A stretch of DNA of 64,000 nucleotides from Ignavibacteria bacterium UBA2360. GTDB taxonomy: Bacteria > Bacteroidota > Ignavibacteria > Tepidaquicellales > OLB5. Location: the NCBI GenBank assembly GCA_002344125.1, contig DDTQ01000012.1, forward strand, positions 1-64,000, written 5' to 3'. Position numbers and translations under genes: made by a program. Positions 8,100 through 16,835 of this stretch are shown here, piece by piece (position 1 is the first letter of the stretch; the number at the start of each line of letters is the position of its first letter). The notes under the pieces were generated by a model, which saw only the letters and a list, made by a program, of their open reading frames with translations, had not been told where the DNA came from and ran no database searches.

Positions 8100-8813
8100 A
8101 TGCCAATAATACAAACAGAAGCGGTTATATTAAAGTGCAGCAATTACAGGGAAACCAGTAAGATCATCACTTTTTTCACCAATTCACACGGAAAAATAAA
8201 GTGTATTGCAAAGGGAGTCCGCAATTCAAGATCCCGCTGGGGCGGCGCGCTGCAAACAATGGCGCTGGTTAAGATAATATTTTATTATAAAGAGACCCGC
8301 ACATTGCATCTAATTTCGGGTGCCGAGCATCTAATTACTTTAAACAGCATTTACGATGATTTTGAAAAAATGCAGTTTGGTTACAGGATGATCGAGCTTG
8401 TTAACCGTACAACAGCAGAATATCAGGAAAATACAAAAATTTACAATTTACTGGCAAATTCACTCCAGATCCTGGAAAGTGCAACTAAAAACTATGTTAA
8501 TGTGTTATTTAACTTTGAATTAAGACTGCTGGAGCTTTTGGGATATAACATTAATATAGATATGTTACCGGATGAGAATGTTGAAATTAAAGCACAAAAC
8601 AGATATTTTTACGAAAACAGGTTTTCAAGCGGCGATCAAAAGGCACTCGAGGTTCTAAGCGGGGGGAACTTTAATACTATGATGGCTCTTAATATATCAA
8701 AGCAACAGGTATTTGCGCTTGAAAAATTCTTTGAAAATTACCTGCGTGACCATTTTGAACATGCGGGATTTTCAAACGCTAAAAAGGTTTTTAACTCACA
8801 GGATCTATTCTGA
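8100..8813 (+). CDS. recO: DNA repair protein RecO
   Basis: A 237-residue RecO-like protein. The N-terminal OB fold is recognisable (IIQTEAVILKCSNYRETSKIITFFTNSHGKIKCIAKGVRNSRSRWGGALQ, about residues 3-53), followed by the helical domain (LLANSLQILES...FELRLLELLGYNINID). RecO mediates RecA loading on SSB-coated single-stranded DNA in the RecFOR pathway. The CxxC zinc cluster found in some RecO proteins was not seen. It starts 8 bp after mtnA and is probably co-transcribed, without an obvious functional link. Confidence 0.88.
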   Translation: MPIIQTEAVILKCSNYRETSKIITFFTNSHGKIKCIAKGVRNSRSRWGGALQTMALVKIIFYYKETRTLHLISGAEHLITLNSIYDDFEKMQFGYRMIELVNRTTAEYQENTKIYNLLANSLQILESATKNYVNVLFNFELRLLELLGYNINIDMLPDENVEIKAQNRYFYENRFSSGDQKALEVLSGGNFNTMMALNISKQQVFALEKFFENYLRDHFEHAGFSNAKKVFNSQDLF

Positions 8814-8833
8814 ATTACTAATTGAGGAGAATC

Positions 8834-8864
8834 TTAAATTATAGAAATATTCTTACTATATTTA
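8834..8864 (+). promoter_or_regulatory. Candidate promoter for htrA
   Basis: TTA (8834-8836), a 20-nt spacer and TATATTTA (8857-8864) fit TTG-N20-TAnnTTTG with one mismatch in each box. An AAGGAG at 8887-8892 precedes the ATG at 8904. Confidence 0.45.
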
Positions 8865-8903
8865 ACGCAGTAAACAAAAACGAATTAAGGAGAAAAAAAT
8901 AAT

Positions 8904-10421
8904 ATGCCTAGAAAATCAATAATAGCAGCAGGATTCGTTGTGCTGCTTTCAATAATCTTCGGCGCTGTTTTGATAGCAAATTTCAGCGGTGTCAAAGTTG
9001 TGCACTCTGATTCACAGATCGAGTTTAAAACAACACCGCCTTTGACGGTTAATCCGAATGTTAAGAGTCTGAATGACGCTTTTATAGAGATAAGCAAAAC
9101 AGTCACGCCAACAGTTGTTTATATAGAAGTAAAATCCAGGCCCGGTAAGAACGAAAACAACCAGCAGCCTGATGAGAACGATCCGTTCAAATTCTTCTTC
9201 GGACCTGAAGGCCAGATGCCTGACCCGGGCCCGCAGATGGGCAGCGGTTCAGGTGTTATTATTTCAAGTGACGGTTATATTGTAACCAATAATCATGTTG
9301 TTAAAGGCGCGGGTGAGCATGGTATTAAAGTGGTACTTACCGATAAACGCGAATTTGACGCAAAGGTAATTGGTCTTGATGAAAACACAGATCTCGCTGT
9401 AATTAAAATTGAAGCAAGCGATCTGCCTGTTATGTCACTTGGTAATTCAGATAACATCCAGGTAGGGGAGTGGGTACTTGCAATTGGCAACCCGCTTGGG
9501 CTCAACTACACAGTTACCGCAGGTATCGTTAGCGCGCTTGGAAGAAATATCGGCGTGAACGGCGGAGGTTACGCAATTGAGAATTTTATTCAAACTGATG
9601 CTGCTATTAACCCGGGTAATTCCGGCGGCGCATTGGTAGATGTTAACGGTCAGTTAGTGGGGATAAATTCCGCTATTAAAACCAATACCGGTTACTACCA
9701 GGGCTATGGATTCGCAATTCCTGTTAATATTGTTAAGTCAGTTTCTCAGGAACTCATAAGATCAGGTAAAGTAGTACGCGGATATATTGGTGTGCAGATA
9801 CAGACTGTTGATGAGACTATGGCTAAGGGCCTTGGTTTGGATAAAGCCAGAGGCGTACTTGTTCAGAGCGTGCAAAAAGGCGGCGGCGGCGATGAAGCAG
9901 GCCTGCAGGCAGGTGATGTTATTCTTTCAGTTGACGGCAAAGAAGTTAACGCTTCCAACGAGCTTCAGGTGATCATCAACAGCAAGCGCCCCGGTGATGT
10001 AGCTAAGCTTAATGTATTCAGAGACGGCAAAACAATTGAAAAGGATGTAACCCTGAAGCCAAGGGCTGAAGAAGAGAAACAGACTTCGATGAATAACAAT
10101 AAAGAAGAAGGAAGCAATAAAGGCGTTAATTCTACAACCGTAAAAGGACTGGGGATTAGCGTACAGGATGCCCCTTCAACTTTAAAAGAAAAATATAATA
10201 TTTCAGGCGGTGTTCTTGTGACTTCTGTGGATAAATTTTCTGAAACATTCTACCGCGGATTGCAGGAAGGATCAGTAATTATAGAAGCGAACAAGAAGAA
10301 GATCAATAATGCAGGCGACCTTTCAGACGCACTAAGCGGCAAAACTACAGGCGACCCGGTGCTGCTGAAAGTTGTTGATAAGAGCGGTTCGGAGCGCATT
10401 GTTGCTTTAAAAATGCAGTAA
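8904..10421 (+). CDS. HtrA/DegP-family periplasmic serine protease
   Basis: The 505-residue protein has an N-terminal membrane or signal segment (about residues 6-26) and a trypsin-like domain with the triad His131 (TNNHVV), Asp163 (ENTDLAVIKI) and Ser240 (NPGNSGGAL). Two PDZ domains follow: PDZ1 about 293-375 (GYIGVQIQ...AGLQAGDVILSVDGKEV) and PDZ2 about 415-505 (LGISVQDAP...SVIIEANKKKI). It is expected to degrade or refold misfolded envelope proteins. The linker between the PDZ domains is Lys/Asn/Glu-rich. A hairpin follows at 10432, so it is monocistronic. Confidence 0.93.
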   Translation: MPRKSIIAAGFVVLLSIIFGAVLIANFSGVKVVHSDSQIEFKTTPPLTVNPNVKSLNDAFIEISKTVTPTVVYIEVKSRPGKNENNQQPDENDPFKFFFGPEGQMPDPGPQMGSGSGVIISSDGYIVTNNHVVKGAGEHGIKVVLTDKREFDAKVIGLDENTDLAVIKIEASDLPVMSLGNSDNIQVGEWVLAIGNPLGLNYTVTAGIVSALGRNIGVNGGGYAIENFIQTDAAINPGNSGGALVDVNGQLVGINSAIKTNTGYYQGYGFAIPVNIVKSVSQELIRSGKVVRGYIGVQIQTVDETMAKGLGLDKARGVLVQSVQKGGGGDEAGLQAGDVILSVDGKEVNASNELQVIINSKRPGDVAKLNVFRDGKTIEKDVTLKPRAEEEKQTSMNNNKEEGSNKGVNSTTVKGLGISVQDAPSTLKEKYNISGGVLVTSVDKFSETFYRGLQEGSVIIEANKKKINNAGDLSDALSGKTTGDPVLLKVVDKSGSERIVALKMQ

Positions 10422-10431
10422 TTGGAGTTTC

Positions 10432-10472
10432 TATGGAAAAACAGCTTTTAAGTAGCTGTTTTTCCATATTTA
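10432..10472 (+). terminator. Hairpin terminator after htrA
   Basis: A 15-bp perfect stem (arms 10432-10446 and 10454-10468) with a 7-nt loop lies 10 bp after the stop. The stem itself ends in T-rich sequence but the following T tract is short. Confidence 0.65.
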
Positions 10473-10502
10473 AAATATCACGGGTTTACAGTATACGCTG
10501 TA

Positions 10503-10533
10503 TTGACATTAAAAACATTTATAATTAACTTTG
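10503..10533 (+). promoter_or_regulatory. Bacteroidota-type promoter
   Basis: TTG at 10503-10505 (within TTGACA), a 20-nt spacer, and TAACTTTG at 10526-10533, a full match to TAnnTTTG. It is 30 bp before the ATG of the short T9SS protein. Confidence 0.7.
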
Positions 10534-10563
10534 CACTAAGTATTTTAGAGATAAAACCAGTAA

Positions 10564-10932
10564 ATGACGAAAGTTTACATAATATTATTTAGCCTATTCT
10601 TTGTCTTCGGCACTTTAAAAGTGAGCGCCGATAATAAAGAACAGCTGATGGATTTCAAGGGTAATCCTGATAAGTTCGAACTCAATCAAAATTATCCCAA
10701 TCCATTCAACCCATCTACACAACTTTCGTATGATCTGAAGACAGATGGCAACGTTAAATTAACTGTATTTAACCTTGTCGGACAGTCTGTGCGGGTTTTA
10801 GTTGACGGCTATCAAACAGCCGGATACTATGAAGTTACATTTGATGCTAACGATCTGCCCGCAGGCATTTACCTCTATAAACTGCAAGTCGGAGATTATT
10901 CCTCTGTAAAGAGAATGACTCTGGTTAAGTAG
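10564..10932 (+). CDS. Minimal secreted protein: signal peptide plus T9SS type-A sorting domain
   Basis: Of 122 residues, about 1-22 form a signal peptide (IILFSLFFVFGTLKVSA) and about 38-122 are a complete type-A sorting domain: FELNQNYPNPFNPSTQLSYDL, then VKLTVFNLVGQSVRVLVDG, then DLPAGIYLYKLQVGDYSSVKRMTLVK. Only about 15 residues remain as possible mature cargo. The sorting domain normally directs large proteins through T9SS and is removed at the surface, so a near cargo-free version is odd. It has its own promoter and is probably expressed. It could be a decoy, a processed peptide, or the remnant of a larger gene. Confidence 0.8.
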   Translation: MTKVYIILFSLFFVFGTLKVSADNKEQLMDFKGNPDKFELNQNYPNPFNPSTQLSYDLKTDGNVKLTVFNLVGQSVRVLVDGYQTAGYYEVTFDANDLPAGIYLYKLQVGDYSSVKRMTLVK

Positions 10933-10994
10933 TTTACCCGTAATACTTATCATTTAATAACATTTTCAAATATTTTACCATTGGGGGTAATTTA

Positions 10995-11915
10995 ATGATC
11001 AAATTCATTACGAGATTTGTATTTACAATTTTTGCAGTTTTACTTTCAGCTTCAACAGTCCTTGCGCAAAATTCAAACTTATACGTTATCGATAGTTTTG
11101 GTGATCACACTATGCCGGGCTGGTATTCAGGCGGCGATCTTACTATGAAGTATTCTCACAAAGAGGATAACCTCGAAAACGGCTACGGCGTAATTTCCTC
11201 ACAAAACAAGAGCATTACCCCGAATTCGTTCGCAGGGCTCATCAGAAAAGAAGAAAAACTGCAGGTTGCTGAAAATAACATTCTTTCTGTTATGCTTCAG
11301 GGTATCAACAATGATATGACAGCTACTATCCAGGTATTGTTTGATAAAAACAATGACGGTAAGTACGATGAAAACACAGATGTAAGACTTGAATCAAAAC
11401 CACTCAGCATGAATTTTTCAGGCTGGAAAGAAGTTCATTTCAATATCACACCATCTGAATTTAAAGTCATTTCAAAAACAAAAGATGATGATTTTTCTAT
11501 CTTAGAGCAGGAAGCTTTAGGTATCCAGTTCTCTTTCCAGACCGGAAAAGAATTCTCTGCTGGTCCTATTGAAACAGGCGTGGCAATGATCTCTGAGCGT
11601 TACAGCAAAGAGCTTAAACAGGAAACCGCTCAGACTGATATGAATAACGGTGAGTCATATTTCACCGCAAGGAACTATCCTAACCCGTTTAACCCCGAAA
11701 CAAAAATTACATACACATTAAAGAATTCAACCAGCGTTAAAATTACAGTTTACGACCGCCTAGGCCGTGAAGTTGTGGTTTTAGTTGATGAAAACCAGTC
11801 AGAAGGCGAACATGCAGTTTCTTTCAATGCAGCTAACCTTCCATCAGGCGTTTACTTCTACAGAATTAAAACACCTGAAATGGTTGAAGTTCAGAAGATG
11901 GTATTTACAAAATAA
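10995..11915 (+). CDS. T9SS-secreted protein of unknown function
   Basis: The 306-residue protein has a signal peptide ending STVLAQ (about residue 25), a 190-residue unrecognised domain, and a C-terminal sorting domain (about 225-306: YFTARNYPNPFNPETKITYTL to LPSGVYFYRIKT...VQKMVFTK). The middle contains DKNNDGKYDENTD, a calcium-loop-like Asp-rich segment near residue 115, and strands suggesting a beta-sandwich, perhaps a carbohydrate-binding type module. It is 62 bp downstream of the minimal sorting-domain protein and is followed by a good terminator. Confidence 0.82.
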   Translation: MIKFITRFVFTIFAVLLSASTVLAQNSNLYVIDSFGDHTMPGWYSGGDLTMKYSHKEDNLENGYGVISSQNKSITPNSFAGLIRKEEKLQVAENNILSVMLQGINNDMTATIQVLFDKNNDGKYDENTDVRLESKPLSMNFSGWKEVHFNITPSEFKVISKTKDDDFSILEQEALGIQFSFQTGKEFSAGPIETGVAMISERYSKELKQETAQTDMNNGESYFTARNYPNPFNPETKITYTLKNSTSVKITVYDRLGREVVVLVDENQSEGEHAVSFNAANLPSGVYFYRIKTPEMVEVQKMVFTK

Positions 11916-11954
11916 GACACAGATTATCCTGATTTAAGGATTTCACAGATTTAC

Positions 11955-11985
11955 AAAGCCTCTCTGATCCAGAGCGGCTTTTTTT
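11955..11985 (+). terminator. Intrinsic terminator
   Basis: Stem AAAGCC / GGCTTT extended by CTCTG / CAGAG, then a run of seven T. It follows the T9SS protein ending at 11915. Confidence 0.88.
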
Positions 11986-12167
11986 ATGTCTGATCATGAT
12001 TATCAGGATTAAAAGCTTAACATGTAAGCCATAAAGAATAATGGCAATCCTTTAATCATGTTAATCAAGGTTTACCTTGCTTAATCACAAACTTACAATT
12101 ATTTTTGATTCTTGTATATAAATTTAAAAGAAATTGGAACTTACTTTAGTAAACTTAAAAGAAAATA

Positions 12168-13592
12168 ATGTACAAGTTTATTTTGATAATATGTTTCTTC
12201 TCCGGTATGTCATCATTTTCACAGTGGGAACAGGATATACAATTAACAAATTATCCACTGCAATCATATACACAAAATGTTGCCGCAGATAGCATCTTTA
12301 TCCATGTGGTATGGGCAAAATCAGAGGGGAATTTTCTTGAAATATTTTACAAGAAAACTTCAGATAATGGATTAACATGGTCTCCTGATATTAGATTGGC
12401 ATTTATTCCAGGTACTTGTGAAACACCAAAAATAACTGTATCAGGAAATATTGTTCATGTTGTTTGGATTGACCATAGAAATGGAAACAAACAAATATAT
12501 TATATGAGGTCCATTGATTCCGGTGATAACTGGTCTGATGCTGTCAGATTAATAAATACTACTTATGATTCAGAGGATCCGCAATTAAAATGTACAGGTA
12601 CAAATATTCATTTGATATGGACTGATGTAAGAGATGGAAATGCTGAAATTTATTATAAAAAGTCATCTAATTCGGGAATAAACTGGGGTAATGATGAAAG
12701 ACTAACTAATAATTCCTTTAATTCTATAGAACCGTCATTAGGAATTAATTTATCAGACATTCATATTGTATGGAAGGATTACCGAGACGGAAATGCAGAA
12801 ATATATTATAAATCATCTCAAAATTCTGGGCAAAATTGGTCTTCTGATATAAGACTTACTTCTAATTCAGCACTTTCCGGACTTCCTGAAATATCAGTTT
12901 CAGGAGCAAATATTCATATAGTTTGGTTTGATGCAAGAGAAATTTATTATAAGATCTTCTATAAAAAATCATCAGATGGTGGTTTGTCATGGGGTTCTGA
13001 TTTTCTTCTATCCAGTAATATTAACCAAAATGCGTTTACTCCTGATTTAATTGTTTCAGGTAACATGTGTCATGTAGTTTGGAGTGATACGCGTGATAAT
13101 AATTATGATATCTATTACAAGCAATCAAGTGATATTGGTAGTAATTGGTCAGCTGATTACAGACTTACTACAGATATTGATGATTCTTATTCTCCAAATG
13201 TAATATTTTCGGGAACTAATTTATTTGTGTTTTGGTACGATAATAGAACCGGACATTTTGAGATATTTTATAATAAGAATCCGACAGGTAATCCTATTGG
13301 AATAAATAATATCAGTTCTGATATTCCTTATGAATTCATGCTTGAACAAAACTTCCCAAACCCATTTAATCCCATGACAAAAATTAAATTTCACATTCCT
13401 GAACCAGGAAATGTTAGCATGGAAATTTATGATGCTTTAGGAAGAAATGTTTCAACACTTGTAAACGAAAACCTGACTCCGGGAATTTATGAAATTGAAT
13501 GGAATGCAGTTAATCAGTCTAGTGGTATTTATTTCTACAAAATTGTTACATCTGAATTTTCTGAAGTTAAGAAAATGGTATTGATTAAGTAA
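12168..13592 (+). CDS. T9SS-secreted seven-repeat Asp-box (BNR/sialidase-like) protein
   Basis: The 474-residue protein has a signal peptide (YKFILIICFFSGMSSFSQ) and seven repeats of about 50 residues with the pattern IH(V/I)VW-D-R-GN-EIYYK-SSD-G-NWS-D-RL. Each carries an Asp-box-like SxDxGxxW turn, as in BNR/sialidase beta-propellers; seven repeats would make a seven-bladed propeller. The last 90 residues are a T9SS sorting domain (FMLEQNFPNPFNPMTKIKFHI to VKKMVLIK). The coding sequence is visibly more AT-rich than its neighbours. Enzymatic activity is unlikely to be deducible; binding or adhesion is a guess. Confidence 0.85.
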   Translation: MYKFILIICFFSGMSSFSQWEQDIQLTNYPLQSYTQNVAADSIFIHVVWAKSEGNFLEIFYKKTSDNGLTWSPDIRLAFIPGTCETPKITVSGNIVHVVWIDHRNGNKQIYYMRSIDSGDNWSDAVRLINTTYDSEDPQLKCTGTNIHLIWTDVRDGNAEIYYKKSSNSGINWGNDERLTNNSFNSIEPSLGINLSDIHIVWKDYRDGNAEIYYKSSQNSGQNWSSDIRLTSNSALSGLPEISVSGANIHIVWFDAREIYYKIFYKKSSDGGLSWGSDFLLSSNINQNAFTPDLIVSGNMCHVVWSDTRDNNYDIYYKQSSDIGSNWSADYRLTTDIDDSYSPNVIFSGTNLFVFWYDNRTGHFEIFYNKNPTGNPIGINNISSDIPYEFMLEQNFPNPFNPMTKIKFHIPEPGNVSMEIYDALGRNVSTLVNENLTPGIYEIEWNAVNQSSGIYFYKIVTSEFSEVKKMVLIK

Positions 13593-13936
13593 CTATTCCT
13601 GGGCAGCTTCCAAAGGCAAAAAGCGAGATCTAATTCAATAAATAATTTTCAAAGCCGCTCTAATCCTGAGCGGCTTTTTATTTACTGCTTGTCATACCTG
13701 CGTAGGCAGGTATATAGTCCCTAATTTATTAAGAAGCTTTATGTATGTTGGTCGAAAATTCAAAAATTAATCCTGTATTTTTTGGCACATACCAAAATAT
13801 TCGTTTATCATACATTTTAGCCCAATCAATCATTTCCGTCTGGATACCCGCCTTCGCGGGTATGACAAATATACATATTGCTTAATCACAAACTTCCGAT
13901 TATTTTAAATATTCAAACTAAAAATTATCTCATCCA
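13593..13936. repeat. Intergenic region with terminator and two repeat hairpins
   Basis: After the terminator at 13651 lie two hairpin repeats in opposite orientation: GTCATACCTGCGTAGGCAGG (from 13691) and GGATACCCGCC-TTCG-GGGTATGAC (13842-13866). Both belong to the GTCAT(T/A)CCYGC...palindrome kind seen again near 51601. No gene was seen. Confidence 0.6.
13651..13681 (+). terminator. Intrinsic terminator after the Asp-box protein
   Basis: A 10-bp stem (AAAGCCGCTC / GAGCGGCTTT) with a 7-nt loop and T-rich tail. Confidence 0.88.
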
Positions 13937-14737
13937 ATGAAATTACAAATATTCACAGTTGATGCATTTACTAATGAACCCTTCAAAGGGAATCCCGCGG
14001 CAGTATGCCTGCTCGAAGAAGAAATACCAACCAGCCTGATGCAGAATATTGCATTCGAGCTGAATCTCGCCGAAACCGCATTCGTGCTAAAGGAAAAGGA
14101 TTCCGATACCTACAGTTTAAGATGGATGACACCCGTCAGTGAAGTTGATCTTTGCGGTCACGCGACACTTGCCTCATCACACATCATGTGGCAGGAAGGT
14201 ATCTGCAAAAAGGATGAAACTATAAATTTCAATACGCGAAGCGGTTTGCTTACCTGCAATTACAACCAGGGTAAGATTACGCTTGGCTTGCCCGCGATTC
14301 CGCAAAAGAAAATTGAATATCCCCCCGAGCTGATCGACGCAATTGGCGGAGTGCAGCCAAAGTATGTGGGAATGACAAAATGGAATTATATTATTGAGCT
14401 TGAAAGCGAATCAGATATCATAAATCTGAAACCTGATTTTAATGTGATGCTTAAACTTCCAGGGTGGGGAACCATCATAACAGCCGTGGCAGATATGCCG
14501 GGTTATGATTTCATTTCCAGATTCTTCGCGCCGGAAAAAGGCATACAGGAAGATCCTGTAACAGGTTCCGCACACTGCGCGCTGGCGCCATACTGGCAAT
14601 CCAGACTTGGCAAGAACACTTTCAAAGCCTACCAGGCATCCGAGCGCGGCGGCACGATTGATATTAAGATTGAAGGTGACAGAGTTTACTTAACGGGCGA
14701 GGGTGTGACTGTAATAAAGGGTGAAATTGAAGTGTGA
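13937..14737 (+). CDS. PhzF-family isomerase/epimerase
   Basis: The 266-residue protein has the PhzF hallmarks: FTNEPFKGNPAAVCLL (about residues 11-26), the catalytic Glu46 in LNLAETAFV, DLCGHATLASSH (71-82), and EDPVTGSAHCALAPYW in the C-terminal half. The two halves form the diaminopimelate-epimerase-like fold. PhzF itself isomerises a dihydro-hydroxyanthranilate in phenazine synthesis, but most relatives have unknown substrates and no other phenazine gene is here. It stands alone between two T9SS cargo genes, so gene context gives no substrate. Confidence 0.88.
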   Translation: MKLQIFTVDAFTNEPFKGNPAAVCLLEEEIPTSLMQNIAFELNLAETAFVLKEKDSDTYSLRWMTPVSEVDLCGHATLASSHIMWQEGICKKDETINFNTRSGLLTCNYNQGKITLGLPAIPQKKIEYPPELIDAIGGVQPKYVGMTKWNYIIELESESDIINLKPDFNVMLKLPGWGTIITAVADMPGYDFISRFFAPEKGIQEDPVTGSAHCALAPYWQSRLGKNTFKAYQASERGGTIDIKIEGDRVYLTGEGVTVIKGEIEV

Positions 14738-14813
14738 AAATGTAGTTTAGATAAACTACATAAAAAAACATATTCTGTTTAGATTTTGAATTCGTTTAAT
14801 TATATTGTGAGAT

Positions 14814-16478
14814 ATGGTTAAACGAATTTTTATTTTAGTGTGTGTCCTTCTGCCTGTTGCGGTAAATGCACAGGTTATTCCGCAGTATTCTGTCGTAATC
14901 AATGATCCTGATGCAACAACGGGCTATTATTTCATCCACGGACTTAAGCAAAACACTCCCGCTGAAAATTTTAATTCAATGATACTCGACCGCTTCGGGC
15001 AGATTATCTTTATCAAAAAATATACCAGGGCACAAAACGATTTTAAACTGCTGCCTGACGGCACTATCTCTCATGCGGCGCCGACCGGAAGTAACGCAGG
15101 AGCAAGATACCACATACTGGATAGTATGTTCAATGTAATTGATTCAGTTAAATGCCCGGGCGGAATTTTTACCGATCTGCACGATGTGCAGCTGCTGCCA
15201 AACGGAAATTACCTTGTGCTGGCGTATGAACTAATTACAATGGATCTATCCTCATACAACTATTTCAACGGAAACGGTTCACCCGGCAGCAATGCTGCTA
15301 CTGTTCTCAGCGTTATAGTTCAGGAGCTAGACGATGAAAATAACGCGGTGTTTACATGGAAGGCATCAGAGCATTTTCAGTTCAGTGATGTCAGCGAAGA
15401 GTGGTTATTTTCACCTACGCTGGTTGACTGGACTCACAGCAACGCGCTCGAACGGGATACCGATGGAAATATTCTGTTATCATCACGCCACTTCAACGAA
15501 ATTACAAAAATAAACCGGCAAACAGGCGCCATCATGTGGCGCCTTGGCGGTAAGCGCAATCAGTTTACTTTCAGTAATGATCCGTATTCGGGATTCCGCG
15601 GGCAGCATGATATCCGCAGGATATCAAACGGGAATGTTACGCTGTTTGATAACGGTTACAATACAAATCCAATTCACCCCGCAAGGGCACTGGAGTATCA
15701 ATTAAACGAAACATCATTAACAGCAAATTTAGTATGGAGCTATACTTACGGTAACAATGTTTACAGCAGATTCACCGGCGGCGCGCAAAGACTCGCAAAC
15801 GGCAATACTGTTATTGACTGGGGAAAACTCTCGGGCAGCAATTCGACTTTCAGCGTAGTTAAACCTGATGGCAGCATTGTGATGGAAGTCAGCTCCGCTG
15901 ACAGCATGACATCCTACAGGACATTCAATTACACAGAGTTGCCATTTACACTGCAAAGACCATCTCTTTCATGCGGTGAAAACATGGGCAGCCATTACCT
16001 TGAAGCGCCCGAAGGATACAATTCTTACTTATGGTCAACCGGAGAGACCACCCGGTTAATAAATATTACAGCGGCTGATACTTATTATGTTTACGTGCCG
16101 TATGGCAACGGGGGATATATAAGTTCTGAACGGATAGTTGTTACCAATATTGCTGATCCATGCAGTAAAGTTATAGGAATAACTCAAATAAACACGTATA
16201 TACCGGAAAAATTCAGGTTATACCAAAACTATCCAAACCCGTTTAATCCGGTAACCACAATCAGGTTTGATCTTCCCGCAAGCAGCAGCAGTTCTATGGT
16301 TAAACTTATAGTTTACGATATCACCGGCAGGGAAATTGCAATATTGTATAACGGCGAATACAAAGCGGGGCAGTTTGAAACACTTTGGGATGCATCAAAT
16401 CTGCCTAGCGGAGTGTATTATTACAGGCTTACAGCCGGAAACTTTGCCGATGTTAAAAAAATGGTTGTGCTGAAATAA
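14814..16478 (+). CDS. T9SS-secreted arylsulfotransferase-like (ASST) protein
   Basis: The 554-residue protein has a signal peptide ending AVNAQ (about residue 20), then propeller-like repeats of the arylsulfotransferase family (PF14269-like): DLHDVQLLPNGNYLVL, DWTHSNALERDTDGNILLSSRH...ITKINRQTGAIMWRLGG and GQHDIRRISNGNVTLFDNG. The His of the DLHD, THSN and GQHD blocks are the family's conserved histidines. A sorting domain fills about 465-554 (FRLYQNYPNPFNPVTTIRFDL to VKKMVVLK). Family members move sulfate between phenolic compounds or serve as secreted propellers; here export to the surface by T9SS is clear and activity is inferred. Confidence 0.85.
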   Translation: MVKRIFILVCVLLPVAVNAQVIPQYSVVINDPDATTGYYFIHGLKQNTPAENFNSMILDRFGQIIFIKKYTRAQNDFKLLPDGTISHAAPTGSNAGARYHILDSMFNVIDSVKCPGGIFTDLHDVQLLPNGNYLVLAYELITMDLSSYNYFNGNGSPGSNAATVLSVIVQELDDENNAVFTWKASEHFQFSDVSEEWLFSPTLVDWTHSNALERDTDGNILLSSRHFNEITKINRQTGAIMWRLGGKRNQFTFSNDPYSGFRGQHDIRRISNGNVTLFDNGYNTNPIHPARALEYQLNETSLTANLVWSYTYGNNVYSRFTGGAQRLANGNTVIDWGKLSGSNSTFSVVKPDGSIVMEVSSADSMTSYRTFNYTELPFTLQRPSLSCGENMGSHYLEAPEGYNSYLWSTGETTRLINITAADTYYVYVPYGNGGYISSERIVVTNIADPCSKVIGITQINTYIPEKFRLYQNYPNPFNPVTTIRFDLPASSSSSMVKLIVYDITGREIAILYNGEYKAGQFETLWDASNLPSGVYYYRLTAGNFADVKKMVVLK

Positions 16479-16537
16479 TTTTTTTCATTGATTAAACTTC
16501 ATAAATGACATTTTGTAAAATATTATAAAATTATTTC

Positions 16538-16568
16538 TTGACACTCACTTAAAAAATTATTAGTTTTG
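16538..16568 (+). promoter_or_regulatory. Bacteroidota-type promoter of the exporter leader
   Basis: TTG (16538-16540, inside TTGACA), a 20-nt spacer and TAGTTTTG (16561-16568), a full TAnnTTTG match. Transcription would begin near 16575. Confidence 0.7.
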
Positions 16569-16659
16569 TAATAACACAATTTAGCACCAAATTTTAACTC
16601 ACAAATATTTATAACTAACCAGAGCTTGTAAAAGGACTCTAAAATCAAACAAGAATAAT

Positions 16660-16770
16660 ATGAGAAACGGCATTAAAATATATATGATCCAGAATACAGC
16701 ACCAACATCAGTGCTCTTTGTGGACATTTTATGCCCGCTGGTTAGCGATAAACGGAGGTTTTTAGAATAG
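16660..16770 (+). CDS. Putative 36-residue leader peptide upstream of ABC exporter
   Basis: A short ORF begins MRNGIKIYM and ends DKRRFLE. It lies entirely between a strong promoter and an intrinsic terminator, 28 bp before the terminator stem. Codons 25-29 overlap the strand able to form the antiterminator. No clear Shine-Dalgarno sequence precedes the ATG, which is common in Bacteroidota. Translation is unproven and the peptide resembles nothing known to me. Its position matches leader ORFs controlling drug exporters by attenuation. The region might instead act as a purely structural RNA. Confidence 0.45.
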   Translation: MRNGIKIYMIQNTAPTSVLFVDILCPLVSDKRRFLE

Positions 16771-16797
16771 AACCTCATAAAATACAAAAGTTTATGC

Positions 16798-16835
16798 AAA
16801 CCGCGGGTCATATAAAAGACTCGCGGTTTTTTTTT
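16798..16835 (+). terminator. Intrinsic terminator in the exporter leader
   Basis: AACCGCG pairs with CGCGGTT, extended past a mismatch by GTC / GAC, and runs into nine T. It lies 174 bp before the first ABC gene, so the exporter requires read-through or an unseen second promoter. Confidence 0.88.

Larger units (their letters stand above)
16615..16835 (+). promoter_or_regulatory. Putative transcription attenuator with alternative RNA pairings
   Basis: Four segments can pair in exclusive ways. Segment 1 (CTAACCAG, 16615-16622) is perfectly complementary to part of segment 2 (CTGGTTAG, 16738-16745). Segment 2 (CCCGCTGGTT, 16734-16743) can instead pair with segment 3 (AACCGCGGG, 16799-16807): nine pairs with one bulged T. 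Segment 3 also forms the left arm of the terminator with segment 4 (GACTCGCGGTT, 16818-16828). So 1:2 plus 3:4 gives termination and 2:3 gives read-through into the exporter. The complementarity is read directly; the regulation is inferred. Confidence 0.6.
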
